A stretch of DNA of 42,780 nt from Pseudomonadota bacterium (GCA_023399465.1 JAEWPB010000046.1:1-42780); one strand, 5' to 3'. Shown: positions 33,111 through 42,780, numbered from the stretch's first letter. Program-made: numbers and translations. The notes: generated from the sequence alone by a model not told the origin.

Positions 33111-33154
33111 GGAATGGAAGTGCCGAAATATTCCATTGCTGGAATTTTTATTCC
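33111..33154 (-). promoter_or_regulatory. Phased IolR-type half-site array upstream of idhA
   Basis: Half-sites lie exactly 10 bases apart: GGAA at 33111, an imperfect TGCC at 33121, TTCC at 33131, GGAA at 33141 and TTCC at 33151. The last two form GGAA-N6-TTCC, the consensus reported for the inositol repressor IolR of Sinorhizobium meliloti. One helical turn of spacing puts all half-sites on one face of the DNA. The regulator gene is not in the window. Confidence 0.7.
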
Positions 33155-33309
33155 GTTTTCGTCTTTGCCGTCAAGCGGGACCCGCCGTGCCGCGTTGCGA
33201 TTTTTGGTCGGGGCAGGAACGTTAAACTCCAGGTCTTTCGAATTCGGCTGAACGGCATTATGAACTGAGGCAACAGGCGCTACAGACAACAATCGCGACG
33301 GGAACCGCA

Positions 33310-33552
33310 ATGCAGCTGATCGATCCGAACCATCCCATTTATCGTCCCCTTTGGGTGCGTCTGCTGATCGTCGGCATCTGCGCGGGCTGGACGGCGGTGG
33401 AGGTCGCCTATGGCGAACCTTTCTGGGTGGTGCTGGTCGGGGCGCTGGCGATCTATGCCGCCTATGTGCTGCTGTTCACCTTCAATCCGGCTCCCCCGGA
33501 AGCAAAGAACGCTCCCGCCGAGCGTGAGGACGGTGACGACAGCGATCGGTGA
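33310..33552 (+). CDS. Small membrane protein with two helices, 80 residues
   Basis: The product has helix one (WVRLLIVGICAGWTAVEVAYG, about residues 14-34), a short Pro/Phe turn and helix two (FWVVLVGALAIYAAYVLLFTF, about 38-58). An acidic, disordered tail follows (PAEREDGDDSDR). It is found as an orphan gene in many Rhizobiales, to my recollection, without known function. The ATG at 33310 follows GGGAACCGCA, a weak ribosome site. It is convergent to the J-domain-like gene with 15 bases between the stops. Confidence 0.65.
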   Translation: MQLIDPNHPIYRPLWVRLLIVGICAGWTAVEVAYGEPFWVVLVGALAIYAAYVLLFTFNPAPPEAKNAPAEREDGDDSDR

Positions 33553-33567
33553 TCGATCGCCCGCTCG

Positions 33568-34044
33568 TCAGCGCGGCTTAGCGCGTTCGAGACGGCGGAT
33601 AGCCTCGTCGATCAGCTGGTTGGCGATCGTCATCCGCTGTGTCGCGTTGTCCCGGAAGGCCTCGTGCACGCCATCGGGATGATTGGCGCGGGCAAAGGCG
33701 CGGCGCTTTTCCGCCAGTGTCGGGATGGTGTCGGCGGCGGAAAGGGCGAGATCCTCGGCAATTTCCGCAGGCTGGAGGCGGGCAAGATGCCCCGGCAGTT
33801 GCGGCTCTTCCGCTGCTGCAGGCTCGTCGGCAGGCGCAGGTTCTTCGGGCACTGGATCGCCGGCGAGGTCGAGATAGGCCGCTTCCGGGTGAAAGGCGGC
33901 GGTGTTGTGGCTGCTTCCCTCGACCACGAATCCGCTATTAAGCCCCGACACGCGAAAGGCTGCGGTCTCTTGCGGACCGTCGTTCGGGTCTTCCGTTTGC
34001 AGCCGGTCCAGCACCGACTGGAATACCGATTTTGCGAATACCAT
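33568..34044 (-). CDS. J-domain-like protein, 158 residues
   Basis: ATG 34044 has GGAGG eight bases upstream; the upstream TTG at 34059 would overlap that site. The N-terminal 100 residues are acidic and Pro/Ala-rich (PVPEEPAPADEPAAAEEPQ) and probably disordered. The C-terminal 55 residues hold a degenerate J domain (LAEKRRAFARANHPD, with HPD present, then ATQRMTIANQLIDEAIRRLE). In DnaJ proteins the HPD loop is needed to stimulate Hsp70. Here it is preceded by Asn and lacks the usual first helix pattern YxxLGV. The gene is the last before gbpR on the same strand, but a 57-base gap separates the two. The role is unknown and a link to Hsp70 is inferred. Confidence 0.65.
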   Translation of the reverse strand: MVFAKSVFQSVLDRLQTEDPNDGPQETAAFRVSGLNSGFVVEGSSHNTAAFHPEAAYLDLAGDPVPEEPAPADEPAAAEEPQLPGHLARLQPAEIAEDLALSAADTIPTLAEKRRAFARANHPDGVHEAFRDNATQRMTIANQLIDEAIRRLERAKPR

Positions 34045-34101
34045 GCGCCGTTCCTCCAACGGGAAGGCGAAGCTTATTCCCTCCAGCCTGCGCCGGGCTT
34101 G

Positions 34102-35106
34102 TCAGGCGGAGAGCGCCCGGCTCTCGGCAAGGATCATGTCATAGAGCAATCGTGCGCTCGGCGGCAGCGCGCGCTCGCGCGTGGTGATCAGGCCGTAGGG
34201 CTTCACGTTGATCTCGAAGTCGGTCTGGAGGACGCGGATTTCGCCGGCATGAGAGCTCTGGCCGGAGACGAACTGCGCCATGTCGAGCGCCACCGGCGCA
34301 ATCGCGTCGGTATTGCAGACGACGGCAAGCGTCAGCAGCAGCGACGAGGTGTTGACGATGTTTTCCGGCAGGGGCACGCGGCCGGCGATGAAAATGTCCT
34401 CGACGGTGCGGCGCAGCAGCGTGCCCGGCGGCTGGAACACCCATTCGAACCGAGGCAGGTCGGTGAGGCTGACGACCGGCTTTTCCGCCAGCGGATGACC
34501 GTTGCGGACGATCAGGCAGGCTTTCTCGATGCCGATTTCCTCGACCACGAACAGGCGCGGATTGAGGTCGTCGGGCACGCGGCCGATGATGAAGTCGTGG
34601 CGCGCGGCCAGCAGTTCGCGCGCGAGCACATTGCTGGTCTCCACCTGGACGTTGATCTCGATGCCGGGATAGGCGGCGCTGACCTTGCGAATAGCGGGAA
34701 CGGCGAGGCTGATCGCCGGCGCCGTCACCGAACCGATGAACACCGAACCGCCATTGCCGGTTCTAAGTTCCGCCATCTCGCGGCTCGCCTCGCGCAGCTC
34801 GAGCAGGATCTTGCGGGCGCGACGGGCAAGCGCCTCGCCGAAGGGCGTCAGCACCACCCCGCGCGCCACGCGCTCGTAGAGCGATGCCTTCACGATCGCT
34901 TCCATCTCGGTCAGCATCCGCGATGCCGCCGGCTGCGAAATGTGCATGGCCTCGGCGGCGGCCGAGATCTGGCCGTAGTCCTCGATGGCGACCAGCATGC
35001 GCAGGTGGGTGAGCTTCAACCCCGAGCGCAGCAGTCCGTCCGCCCCGGCGATTGTGGATAAGTCCTTGCCGACCGCCAGTGGCGAGCCTGCCGCTTCATT
35101 GCTCAT
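34102..35106 (-). CDS. gbpR: LysR-family regulator, GbpR type
   Basis: The 334-residue protein has an N-terminal helix-turn-helix (LRMLVAIEDYGQISAAAEAM then SQPAASRMLTEME, about residues 35-68). The LysR effector domain follows (FIGSVTAPAISLAVPAIRKV onwards). A 30-residue leader before the helix-turn-helix is unusual for the family but fits GbpR. In Agrobacterium, gbpR lies upstream of and divergent from chvE and controls it in response to sugars. The same arrangement is seen here, with inverted repeats between the two genes. The ATG at 35106 follows GAGGGAAAACACCG. The gene-name call rests on family and synteny. Confidence 0.88.
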   Translation of the reverse strand: MSNEAAGSPLAVGKDLSTIAGADGLLRSGLKLTHLRMLVAIEDYGQISAAAEAMHISQPAASRMLTEMEAIVKASLYERVARGVVLTPFGEALARRARKILLELREASREMAELRTGNGGSVFIGSVTAPAISLAVPAIRKVSAAYPGIEINVQVETSNVLARELLAARHDFIIGRVPDDLNPRLFVVEEIGIEKACLIVRNGHPLAEKPVVSLTDLPRFEWVFQPPGTLLRRTVEDIFIAGRVPLPENIVNTSSLLLTLAVVCNTDAIAPVALDMAQFVSGQSSHAGEIRVLQTDFEINVKPYGLITTRERALPPSARLLYDMILAESRALSA

Positions 35107-35152
35107 CGGTGTTTTCCCTCACAATGGGCCAAAAAGTATGACTTTTCTATAG

Positions 35153-35215
35153 TTATACCAAATTCGGTATAATTATCGCCATCCATTCTATTTGACAGTT
35201 ATACGAAATCATAAC
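35153..35215. promoter_or_regulatory. gbpR-chvE divergent operator region
   Basis: TTATACC-aaattc-GGTATAA (35153-35172) is a LysR-type inverted repeat with T-N11-A cores, and GTTAT...ATAAC (35198-35215) is a second, weaker one 26 bases further. TTGACA at 35192-35197 could be a -35 element of chvE, but I find no good -10 at the right distance. GbpR binding is inferred from position. Confidence 0.65.
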
Positions 35216-35380
35216 AGCTTGCACGGGTGTGCTGAAAACATCGCACGCAGGTGGGGATCGCGGGAGGAGGTTTTCGCGGTTCCACCAGGGTTTGACGTCA
35301 CGGATCACATTGCGAGACCTGCCACAGTTTCGGGGCGGGCGTTTTCTCGTCCGTCGGTTCGATGAAAAGGGGAGTGAGAG

Positions 35381-36448
35381 ATGAAATCCATTATTTCGTA
35401 CATGGCGGCTGCGGCCATCGGCGTCGCATCGATGCTGACGCCGGCGCTGGCACAGGACAAGGGAACCGTCGGCGTCGCCATGCCGACCAAGTCTTCGGCC
35501 CGCTGGATTGCGGACGGCGACAACATGGCCAAGCTGCTCCAGGAAGCCGGCTACGGCGTCGATCTGCAGTATGCCGAAGACGACATTCCGAACCAGCTCG
35601 CGCAGATCGAGAACATGATCACCAAGGGCGTCAAGGTCCTCGTCATCGCCTCGATCGACGGCACCACGCTTTCCGACGTGCTGCAGCAGGCAAACGATGC
35701 CGGCATCAAGGTCATCGCCTATGACCGCCTGATCCGTGACAGCGGCAATGTCGACTACTACGCCACCTTCGACAACTTCCAAGTCGGCGTCCAGCAGGCG
35801 ACGTCGCTAGTCGATGCGCTCGGGGTCAACGACGGCAAGGGCCCGTTCAACATCGAGCTCTTCGGTGGTTCGCCGGACGACAACAACGCCTTCTTCTTCT
35901 ACGACGGCGCAATGTCGGTGCTGCAGCCGCACATCGACAGCGGCAAGCTCGTCGTGAAGTCCGGCCAGACCGGCATGGAGAAGGTCGGTACGCTCCGCTG
36001 GGACGGTGCCGTTGCCCAGGCGCGCATGGATAACCTGCTTTCGGCCCACTACACCGATGCCCGCGTCGATGCGGTGCTGTCGCCCTATGACGGCCTGTCG
36101 ATCGGTATCCTGTCGTCGCTGAAGGGCGTCGGCTACGGTTCCGCCGAGCAGCCGATGCCGTTCGTTTCCGGCCAGGACGCCGAAGTGCCGTCGGTCAAGT
36201 CGATCCTTGCCGGCGAGCAGTATTCGACGATCTTCAAGGACACCCGTGAGCTCGCCCGGGTCACCGTCGGCATGGTCAACGCCGTTCTCGAAGGCAAGGA
36301 GCCGGAGATCAACGACACCAAGACCTACGACAACGGCGTCAAGGTCGTTCCGTCCTACCTGCTGAAGCCGGTGGCCGTCGACAAGAACAACTGGAAGGAA
36401 GTTCTGGTCGGCAGCGGTTACTACACCGAAGACCAGATCACCAACTGA
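35381..36448 (+). CDS. chvE: Multiple-sugar-binding periplasmic protein ChvE
   Basis: The 355-residue product starts with a Sec signal (MKSIISYMAAAAIGVASMLT, then PALA cleaved before QD). The mature protein follows ChvE of Agrobacterium: VGVAMPTKSSARWIADGDNM, DIPNQLAQIENMITKGVKVL, IAYDRLIRDSGNVDYYATFD, and GGSPDDNNAFFFYDGAM. ChvE binds glucose, galactose, arabinose, xylose and sugar acids such as galacturonate. It delivers them to GguAB and, in Agrobacterium, also signals to VirA. The ATG at 35381 has GGGGAG six bases upstream. It is first in the operon chvE-gguA-gguB-gguC and the downstream hairpin at 36458 may favour its higher expression. No vir genes occur here, so transport is the role in view. 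Confidence 0.95.
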   Translation: MKSIISYMAAAAIGVASMLTPALAQDKGTVGVAMPTKSSARWIADGDNMAKLLQEAGYGVDLQYAEDDIPNQLAQIENMITKGVKVLVIASIDGTTLSDVLQQANDAGIKVIAYDRLIRDSGNVDYYATFDNFQVGVQQATSLVDALGVNDGKGPFNIELFGGSPDDNNAFFFYDGAMSVLQPHIDSGKLVVKSGQTGMEKVGTLRWDGAVAQARMDNLLSAHYTDARVDAVLSPYDGLSIGILSSLKGVGYGSAEQPMPFVSGQDAEVPSVKSILAGEQYSTIFKDTRELARVTVGMVNAVLEGKEPEINDTKTYDNGVKVVPSYLLKPVAVDKNNWKEVLVGSGYYTEDQITN

Positions 36449-36457
36449 GATCGAGCC

Positions 36458-36485
36458 CCGGGGTCTGGCTGAGGCCGGACCCCGG
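36458..36485 (+). terminator. Hairpin between chvE and gguA
   Basis: CCGGGGTC (36458-36465) pairs with GACCCCGG (36478-36485), ten bases past the chvE stop. It is probably a partial terminator or mRNA-stabilising stem that keeps ChvE above the membrane components. Confidence 0.6.
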
Positions 36486-36532
36486 CGCCGCTTGCCCGGC
36501 CGCTTCGCGGCGCTGCCCCCGGAATGCGCGAC

Positions 36533-38065
36533 ATGAACGACATCATTCTCGAAATGCGGAACATCACCAAACGTTTTCCTGGCGTGATTGCGCTTGAAAA
36601 CGTCAACCTCAAGGTGAGGCAGGGTGAAATTCACGCTCTCGTCGGTGAGAACGGCGCCGGCAAGTCGACGCTGATGAAAGTGCTCTCCGGCGTCTACCCG
36701 GCCGGAAGCTATGAAGGCGAGATCGCCTTCGAGGGTAAGGTCCGCCGCTTCCGTACCATCACCGACAGTGAAGATGTCGGCATCATCATTATCCACCAGG
36801 AACTGGCGCTGGTGCCGCTGCTGTCGATCGCGGAAAACATCTTCCTCGGCAACGAAGTGCAGAAGCGCGGCATCATCGACTGGGCCGCGACCTTCAACCG
36901 CACGCGCGAACTGCTCGGCAAGGTGGGCCTGAAGGAATCGCCGGAAACACTGGTGACAGACATCGGCGTCGGCAAGCAGCAGCTGGTCGAAATCGCCAAG
37001 GCGCTGTCGAAGCGCGTCAAGCTCTTGATCCTCGACGAGCCGACCGCCTCGCTCAACGAGAAGGATTCTGACGCGCTCCTCAACCTGCTGATGGAGTTCA
37101 GGACCCAGGGCCTGACATCGATCATCATCACCCACAAGCTCAATGAGGTGCGCAAGGTCGCCGACCAGATCACCGTGCTGCGCGACGGCCATACAGTGGA
37201 AACACTGGATTGCCATGCCGAGGAGGTCAGCGAGGACCGCATCATCCGCAACATGGTCGGCCGTGCCATGGACGACCGCTACCCGCTGCGCGAGGTTGAG
37301 GTCGGCGAAACGATCTTCGAGGTCAGCAACTGGAACGCCTATCACCAGCTGCATTCCGACCGGCAGGTGCTGCACGACATTAACATCCACGTCCGTCGCG
37401 GCGAGGTCGTCGGTATCGCCGGTCTGATGGGGGCAGGGCGGACCGAGTTCGCCATGAGCGTCTTCGGGCGCTCCTACGGCCAGCGGATCTCCGGCGAGGT
37501 GCGCTTGAAGGGCAAGCCGGTCGATATCGGCACCGTGCGCAAGGCTATCGATGCCGGTCTCGCCTATGTCACCGAGGACCGCAAGCATCTCGGCCTGGTG
37601 CTGAACAACAACATCATGCACAACACCACGCTCGCCAATCTCAAGGGCATCTCCAACGCGACTGTTATCGACGACATCCGGGAACTGAAGGTCGCCAACG
37701 ACTATCGCTCGCGACTGAGGATCCGCAGTTCCGGCGTCTACCAGGAGACCGTGAACCTCTCGGGCGGCAACCAGCAGAAGGTGGTGCTGTCGAAGTGGCT
37801 GTTCTCCGGTCCCGACGTGCTGATCCTCGACGAACCCACGCGCGGCATCGACGTCGGCGCGAAATACGAAATCTACACCATCATCAACCAGCTCGCCTCC
37901 GAGGGGAAGGGCGTTCTGATGATCTCGTCGGAAATGCCCGAGCTTCTGGGTACGTGCGACCGGATCTACGTGATGAACGAGGGCCGCATCGTCGCGGAAT
38001 TGGCGAAGGGCGAGGCGAGCCAGGAAACGATCATGCGGGCGATCATGCGCTCGGGGGAGAAATGA
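36533..38065 (+). CDS. gguA: Multiple-sugar ABC transporter ATPase GguA
   Basis: This 510-residue protein has two tandem ABC domains. Domain one has Walker A GENGAGKST (about residues 37-45), signature-region VGKQQLVEIAKALS (the LSGGQ is degenerate, DIGVGKQQ) and Walker B LLILDEPTASL. Domain two has a degenerate P-loop GLMGAGRTE, a good LSGGNQQKV signature and VLILDEPTRGID. This pairing of half-degenerate sites is usual in the sugar importer class (MglA, XylG). I start at ATG 36533 because the product then matches GguA starts (MNDIILEMRNITKRFPG). The in-frame ATG at 36524 adds three residues. Its stop is two bases before the likely gguB start. Confidence 0.93.
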   Translation: MNDIILEMRNITKRFPGVIALENVNLKVRQGEIHALVGENGAGKSTLMKVLSGVYPAGSYEGEIAFEGKVRRFRTITDSEDVGIIIIHQELALVPLLSIAENIFLGNEVQKRGIIDWAATFNRTRELLGKVGLKESPETLVTDIGVGKQQLVEIAKALSKRVKLLILDEPTASLNEKDSDALLNLLMEFRTQGLTSIIITHKLNEVRKVADQITVLRDGHTVETLDCHAEEVSEDRIIRNMVGRAMDDRYPLREVEVGETIFEVSNWNAYHQLHSDRQVLHDINIHVRRGEVVGIAGLMGAGRTEFAMSVFGRSYGQRISGEVRLKGKPVDIGTVRKAIDAGLAYVTEDRKHLGLVLNNNIMHNTTLANLKGISNATVIDDIRELKVANDYRSRLRIRSSGVYQETVNLSGGNQQKVVLSKWLFSGPDVLILDEPTRGIDVGAKYEIYTIINQLASEGKGVLMISSEMPELLGTCDRIYVMNEGRIVAELAKGEASQETIMRAIMRSGEK

Positions 38066-38067
38066 GA

Positions 38068-39264
38068 ATGAGTTCTGCCGAAAAGACCGTGGAGGCGACG
38101 AGTACCGTTTCGGTCGCCGATTACATCCGCAACAACATCCGCGAATACGGGATGCTGATCGCGCTTGTCGTCATCATGGTGTTCTTCCAGTTCGTGACCG
38201 GCGGCATCCTGTTCAAGGCGGTCAACCTCACCAACCTGGTGCTGCAGAACTCGTTCATCGTCATCATGGCGCTCGGCATGCTGCTGGTCATCGTCGCCGG
38301 GCATATCGATCTCTCGGTGGGGTCGATCGTCGGCTTCATCGGCGCCGTCGCCGCCATCATGACGGTGAACTGGGGCATGAACTTCCTCGTGGTCATCGGC
38401 CTCTGTCTGCTGGTCGGGGCGCTGATCGGCGCGGTCCAGGGCTATTTCGTCGCCTATCACAAGATCCCGTCCTTCATCGTCACGCTTGCCGGCATGCTGG
38501 TGCTGCGCGGCCTGACGCTATCGGTGCTCGGCGGCCGCAACGTCGGCCCGTTCCCCAAGGACTTCCAGCTGATGAGCACCGGCTTCGTGCCGAAGTTCGC
38601 CGACATGGGATCCATCCATTCGACCTCGATCGTGCTGACGGTGCTGATCGCGCTGTTCCTTGTCGCCATGGCCTTCCGTCGCCGCAAGCTCAACCAGAGC
38701 CATGGCGTCGAGGTCGAGCCCTACGGCTTCTTCCTGTTCCAGAACCTGCTGATCGCGGCGGCGATCCTGTTCCTCGGCTACCAGCTCTCCTCCTACAAGG
38801 GCCTGCCGAACGTGCTGATCGTCATGCTGGTGCTGATCGCGCTCTATACCTTCGTCACCACCCGCACGACCATCGGCCGCAGGATCTACGCGCTCGGCGG
38901 CAACGAGAAGGCGACCCGCCTTTCCGGCATCAACACCGAGCGCCTGAGCTTCTACACTTTCGTCAACATGGGGGTGCTTGCGGCACTCGCCGGCATGATC
39001 GTCGCGGCGCGCCTCAACTCCGCGACGCCGAAGGCCGGCGCCGGCTTCGAGCTCGATGTCATCGCCGCCTGCTTCATCGGCGGCGCGTCGGCGTCCGGCG
39101 GCGTCGGCAAGATCACCGGCGCTGTGATCGGCGCCTTCATCATGGGCGTGATGAACAACGGCATGTCGATCATGGGGTTGGGCATCGATTACCAGCAGAT
39201 GGTCAAGGGCGCGGTGCTGCTCGCAGCGGTGTTCTTCGATGTCTACAACAAGAGCAAGGCCTGA
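38068..39264 (+). CDS. gguB: Multiple-sugar ABC transporter permease GguB
   Basis: The 398-residue inner-membrane protein has about ten hydrophobic helices. It carries the family motif LLVIVAGHIDLSVGSIVGFIG and the later YHKIPSFIVTLAGMLVLRG, ALGGNEKATRLSGINTERL, and FIGGASASGGVGKITGA segments. ATG 38068 lies eight bases after a GGGGGAG site at the end of gguA. An ATG at 38062 that overlaps the gguA stop (ATGA) is an alternative. It forms the importer with ChvE and GguA; a 120-base gap precedes gguC. Confidence 0.93.
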   Translation: MSSAEKTVEATSTVSVADYIRNNIREYGMLIALVVIMVFFQFVTGGILFKAVNLTNLVLQNSFIVIMALGMLLVIVAGHIDLSVGSIVGFIGAVAAIMTVNWGMNFLVVIGLCLLVGALIGAVQGYFVAYHKIPSFIVTLAGMLVLRGLTLSVLGGRNVGPFPKDFQLMSTGFVPKFADMGSIHSTSIVLTVLIALFLVAMAFRRRKLNQSHGVEVEPYGFFLFQNLLIAAAILFLGYQLSSYKGLPNVLIVMLVLIALYTFVTTRTTIGRRIYALGGNEKATRLSGINTERLSFYTFVNMGVLAALAGMIVAARLNSATPKAGAGFELDVIAACFIGGASASGGVGKITGAVIGAFIMGVMNNGMSIMGLGIDYQQMVKGAVLLAAVFFDVYNKSKA

Positions 39265-39384
39265 CCGGCACGGGACCGGGCAAGCGGACGGTTACAATTT
39301 ACATGACGGGCGCTGCGGCCTTTCGGGAGGCCGGGAAAGGGACTTCGCGTCCGACCTGTCGAGATATGCGGAAGGACGGATGCA

Positions 39385-40380
39385 ATGCTGATTTCACAGA
39401 TCAAGAACGAAAGGGGCGGGATCGACGTCGTCGTTCGCGCCCTGGGCGGCCGGGCGCGGGTGGTCGGGAACGCCGCCAGCGTCTATGCGCTGGCGATGGA
39501 GGCTGCCAACAGCGGCCGGTCTCTCGCGGTCGTGATCGAGGCCCATGGCCTTGGCCACGAGGTCGATCTCGAAAAGGCCTATGCCGAGGGCCGTTTCCTG
39601 TCGCCGATCACCCATCCGGATCCGGCCCACGTGCATCTGACCGGTACGGGGCTGACCCATCTCGGCTCGGCGGCAACGCGCGACGCGATGCACAAGTCGA
39701 CCACCGGGCAGGCCGAGGAAAAGCTGACCGACTCGATGAAGATGTTCCGCATGGGGCTCGAGGGTGGCAAGCCGAAGACCGGCGAGAAGGGCGTCCAGCC
39801 GGAGTGGTTCTACAAGGGCAACGGCACCCAGGCGGTCGCCCCCGGCGCGCCGATCACCTCGCCACCCTTCGCGCTTGACGGCGGCGAGGAACCGGAGATG
39901 GCGGGCATCTACGTCATCGCCGAGGACGGCACGCCGTTCCGGGTCGGCTTTGCCGTGTCGAACGAGTTTTCCGACCATGTGACCGAGCGCATTAACTACC
40001 TGTTTCTCGCCCATTCGAAGCTGCGCCCGGCAAGCTTTGGCCCGGAAATCCGCATCGGCACGCCACCCGGCGACATTCGCGGCACGTCGCGGATCAGGCG
40101 CGATGGCGCGGTGATATGGGAAAAGCCGTTCCTGTCGGGCGAGGACAACATGTCCCACACCTTCGCCAATCTCGAATATCACCACTTCAAGTATGGCCTC
40201 TTCCGCATGCCCGGCGACATCCACGTCCACATGTTCGGCACGGCGACGCTGTCCTTTGCCGATGGGATCAAGCCGCAACCGGGGGACGAGTTCGAGATCG
40301 AGGTCTCCGATTTCGGCTTGGCGCTCCGCAATAAGCTCGCCGTCGCCGGCGAGGAAGAGATCGTCGTTCGTCAGCTGTGA
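39385..40380 (+). CDS. gguC: GguC family protein (AraD1/fumarylacetoacetate-hydrolase-like)
   Basis: The 331-residue cytoplasmic protein is the third ggu gene. Its C-terminal half has the FAH-type pattern, with acidic metal-ligand candidates in DGGEEPEMAG, VGFAVSNEFSDHVTE and SFGPEIRIG. It has Gly-rich turns near PGDIHVHMFGTATLSF and PGDEFEIEVSDFG. FAH-fold members of this AraD1 type act on 2-keto-3-deoxy sugar acids, for example L-2-keto-3-deoxyarabonate dehydratase. That fits the L-arabinonate dehydratase that follows 17 bases later. The start ATG 39385 has AAGGA eight bases upstream. The exact reaction of GguC is not known to me, so a dehydratase role is inference. Confidence 0.85.
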   Translation: MLISQIKNERGGIDVVVRALGGRARVVGNAASVYALAMEAANSGRSLAVVIEAHGLGHEVDLEKAYAEGRFLSPITHPDPAHVHLTGTGLTHLGSAATRDAMHKSTTGQAEEKLTDSMKMFRMGLEGGKPKTGEKGVQPEWFYKGNGTQAVAPGAPITSPPFALDGGEEPEMAGIYVIAEDGTPFRVGFAVSNEFSDHVTERINYLFLAHSKLRPASFGPEIRIGTPPGDIRGTSRIRRDGAVIWEKPFLSGEDNMSHTFANLEYHHFKYGLFRMPGDIHVHMFGTATLSFADGIKPQPGDEFEIEVSDFGLALRNKLAVAGEEEIVVRQL

Positions 40381-40397
40381 CGATCAGGGGAAAGAAC

Positions 40398-42149
<1,752 letters not shown>

Positions 42150-42164
42150 TCGACAAAAACGGAC

Positions 42165-42186
42165 CGGGGCCGCCAGACAGGCCCCG
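42165..42186. terminator. Convergent hairpin terminator after the dehydratase
   Basis: CGGGGCC (42165-42171) pairs with GGCCCCG (42180-42186), with an A run before it. It lies between the dehydratase stop and the convergent transglutaminase-like gene and can serve both. Confidence 0.65.
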
Positions 42187-42212
42187 ATCCCCATATCAGT
42201 GCCGGCGCAAAC

Positions 42213-42780
42213 CTACTGGCTCTGCGTCTGCATCTGGCCGTTGTTCTCGACGCTGATAGTGACCGAAAGGTTCTCGCCGCCGCCGTTGCCGATGCGCAGG
42301 CCCGAGACCGGTGCCGCATCGCGATAGTCGAGCCCGGTGGCGACGCGGACATAGCGGGCATCGGGGCAGATGCCGTTGGCGGGATCAAAGCCGATCCAGC
42401 CGAGACCGTCGACATGCACCTCGGCCCAGGCATGGGTGGCGCTCTGCTGCGGCTGGTCCGGCATCATCAGGTAGCCCGAGACGTAGCGCGAGGGAAGGCC
42501 GAGCGTGCGGGCGGCGGCGATGAAGACATGGGCGTGGTCCTGGCAGACGCCGGCACCGTGCTGCAACGCTTCCTCGGCCGTCGTTTCCGTGCCCGTCGCC
42601 CCCGGCTTGTATTCGACGCGCTTGCGGATTGCTTCCATCAAGCCGTGCATCCGCTCGATGTCGGCGCCCTGGGGAAGCCGGCGCGCAAGGTCGCCGACCA
42701 GTTTCCCGGCCGTCGTCAGCGCCGTTTCGCGGCGGAACAGCCAGAGCGGGCAGAAGCCTGCATGCGGCCCGGTGATGCCG
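42213..42780 (-). CDS. Transglutaminase-like cysteine protease-fold protein (C-terminal part, cut by window edge)
   Basis: The visible 188 residues run from the window edge to TAG 42213; the N-terminus lies outside. The catalytic triad of the transglutaminase-like fold is visible: Cys in GAGVCQDHAHVFIAAAR, His in SATHAWAEVHV, and Asp in GWIGFDPANG. The C-terminal tail is GENLSVTISVENNGQMQTQS. The upstream visible part (HAGFCPLWLFRRETALTTAG) matches the inter-domain segment of the bacterial transglutaminase/protease family, whose members have about 270-300 residues. In bacteria such proteins are usually next to an alpha-E or circularly permuted ATP-grasp gene, which would lie outside this window. 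The substrate is unknown. Candidate internal ATGs at 42650 and 42662 are too far in to be the start. Confidence 0.85.
   Translation of the reverse strand, partial: GITGPHAGFCPLWLFRRETALTTAGKLVGDLARRLPQGADIERMHGLMEAIRKRVEYKPGATGTETTAEEALQHGAGVCQDHAHVFIAAARTLGLPSRYVSGYLMMPDQPQQSATHAWAEVHVDGLGWIGFDPANGICPDARYVRVATGLDYRDAAPVSGLRIGNGGGENLSVTISVENNGQMQTQSQ

Noticed and set aside
35381..36448. A virulence (vir) region, suggested by chvE
   Set aside because: chvE is a chromosomal sugar-binding gene present in many non-pathogenic rhizobia, and no vir genes or T-DNA borders appear.

Overview
The window is about 62% G+C and reads as a chromosomal segment of an alphaproteobacterium of the family Rhizobiaceae (Agrobacterium/Rhizobium/Sinorhizobium group). 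The main evidence is an intact gbpR / chvE-gguA-gguB-gguC block, an inositol dehydrogenase almost identical in layout to rhizobial IdhA, a rhizobial-type xylose ABC transporter with a ROK repressor, and small membrane proteins typical of the order. Genus and species cannot be fixed from this sequence alone.

Region 1 (1-8345) concerns the cell surface. It has the start of a polysaccharide flippase-like protein (cut by the window edge), a 51-residue membrane peptide, UDP-galactopyranose mutase (glf), a TPR protein with a GT41 (O-GlcNAc-transferase-type) catalytic domain, and a 1280-residue protein built almost wholly of 157 gap-free octapeptides rich in Ser and Thr. The octapeptides are arranged in eight exact 408-bp super-repeats. 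The last three genes lie on the minus strand in the order repeat protein - GT41 enzyme - glf. This suggests, by inference only, a repeat scaffold with its own intracellular O-glycosyltransferase.

Region 2 (8346-17957) begins with an 860-bp non-coding stretch. It then has a minus-strand cluster of a TMEM43-like membrane protein and two small exported proteins, a divergent MalT-type LuxR regulator (894 residues), a membrane-anchored sulfatase/phosphoglycerol-transferase-like enzyme, and a small RTX calcium-binding protein followed by a strong nested hairpin.

Region 3 (about 17996-26730) is an accessory island. It is more A+T-rich at its left end, full of unknown genes, and ends at the 3' end of a tRNA-Arg(CCG) gene, a common integration site. 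It carries a three-gene operon (RNase H-fold-like protein, serine/threonine kinase, small basic protein), a damaged TniQ-like gene, a SIR2-domain protein and a 271-residue unknown. SIR2 proteins, kinases and TniQ remnants are typical of defence or mobile islands. No integrase was seen.

Region 4 (27161-42186) is sugar import and catabolism. It holds xylFHG with a divergent ROK repressor and a perfect operator palindrome, idhA with a phased GGAA/TTCC half-site array that fits the known IolR motif, two small conserved genes, and then gbpR divergent from chvE-gguABC and an L-arabinonate dehydratase. The ChvE-GguAB importer takes up several aldoses, and the dehydratase with GguC would feed non-phosphorylative pentose breakdown. 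The window ends in a transglutaminase-like gene that runs off the right edge.
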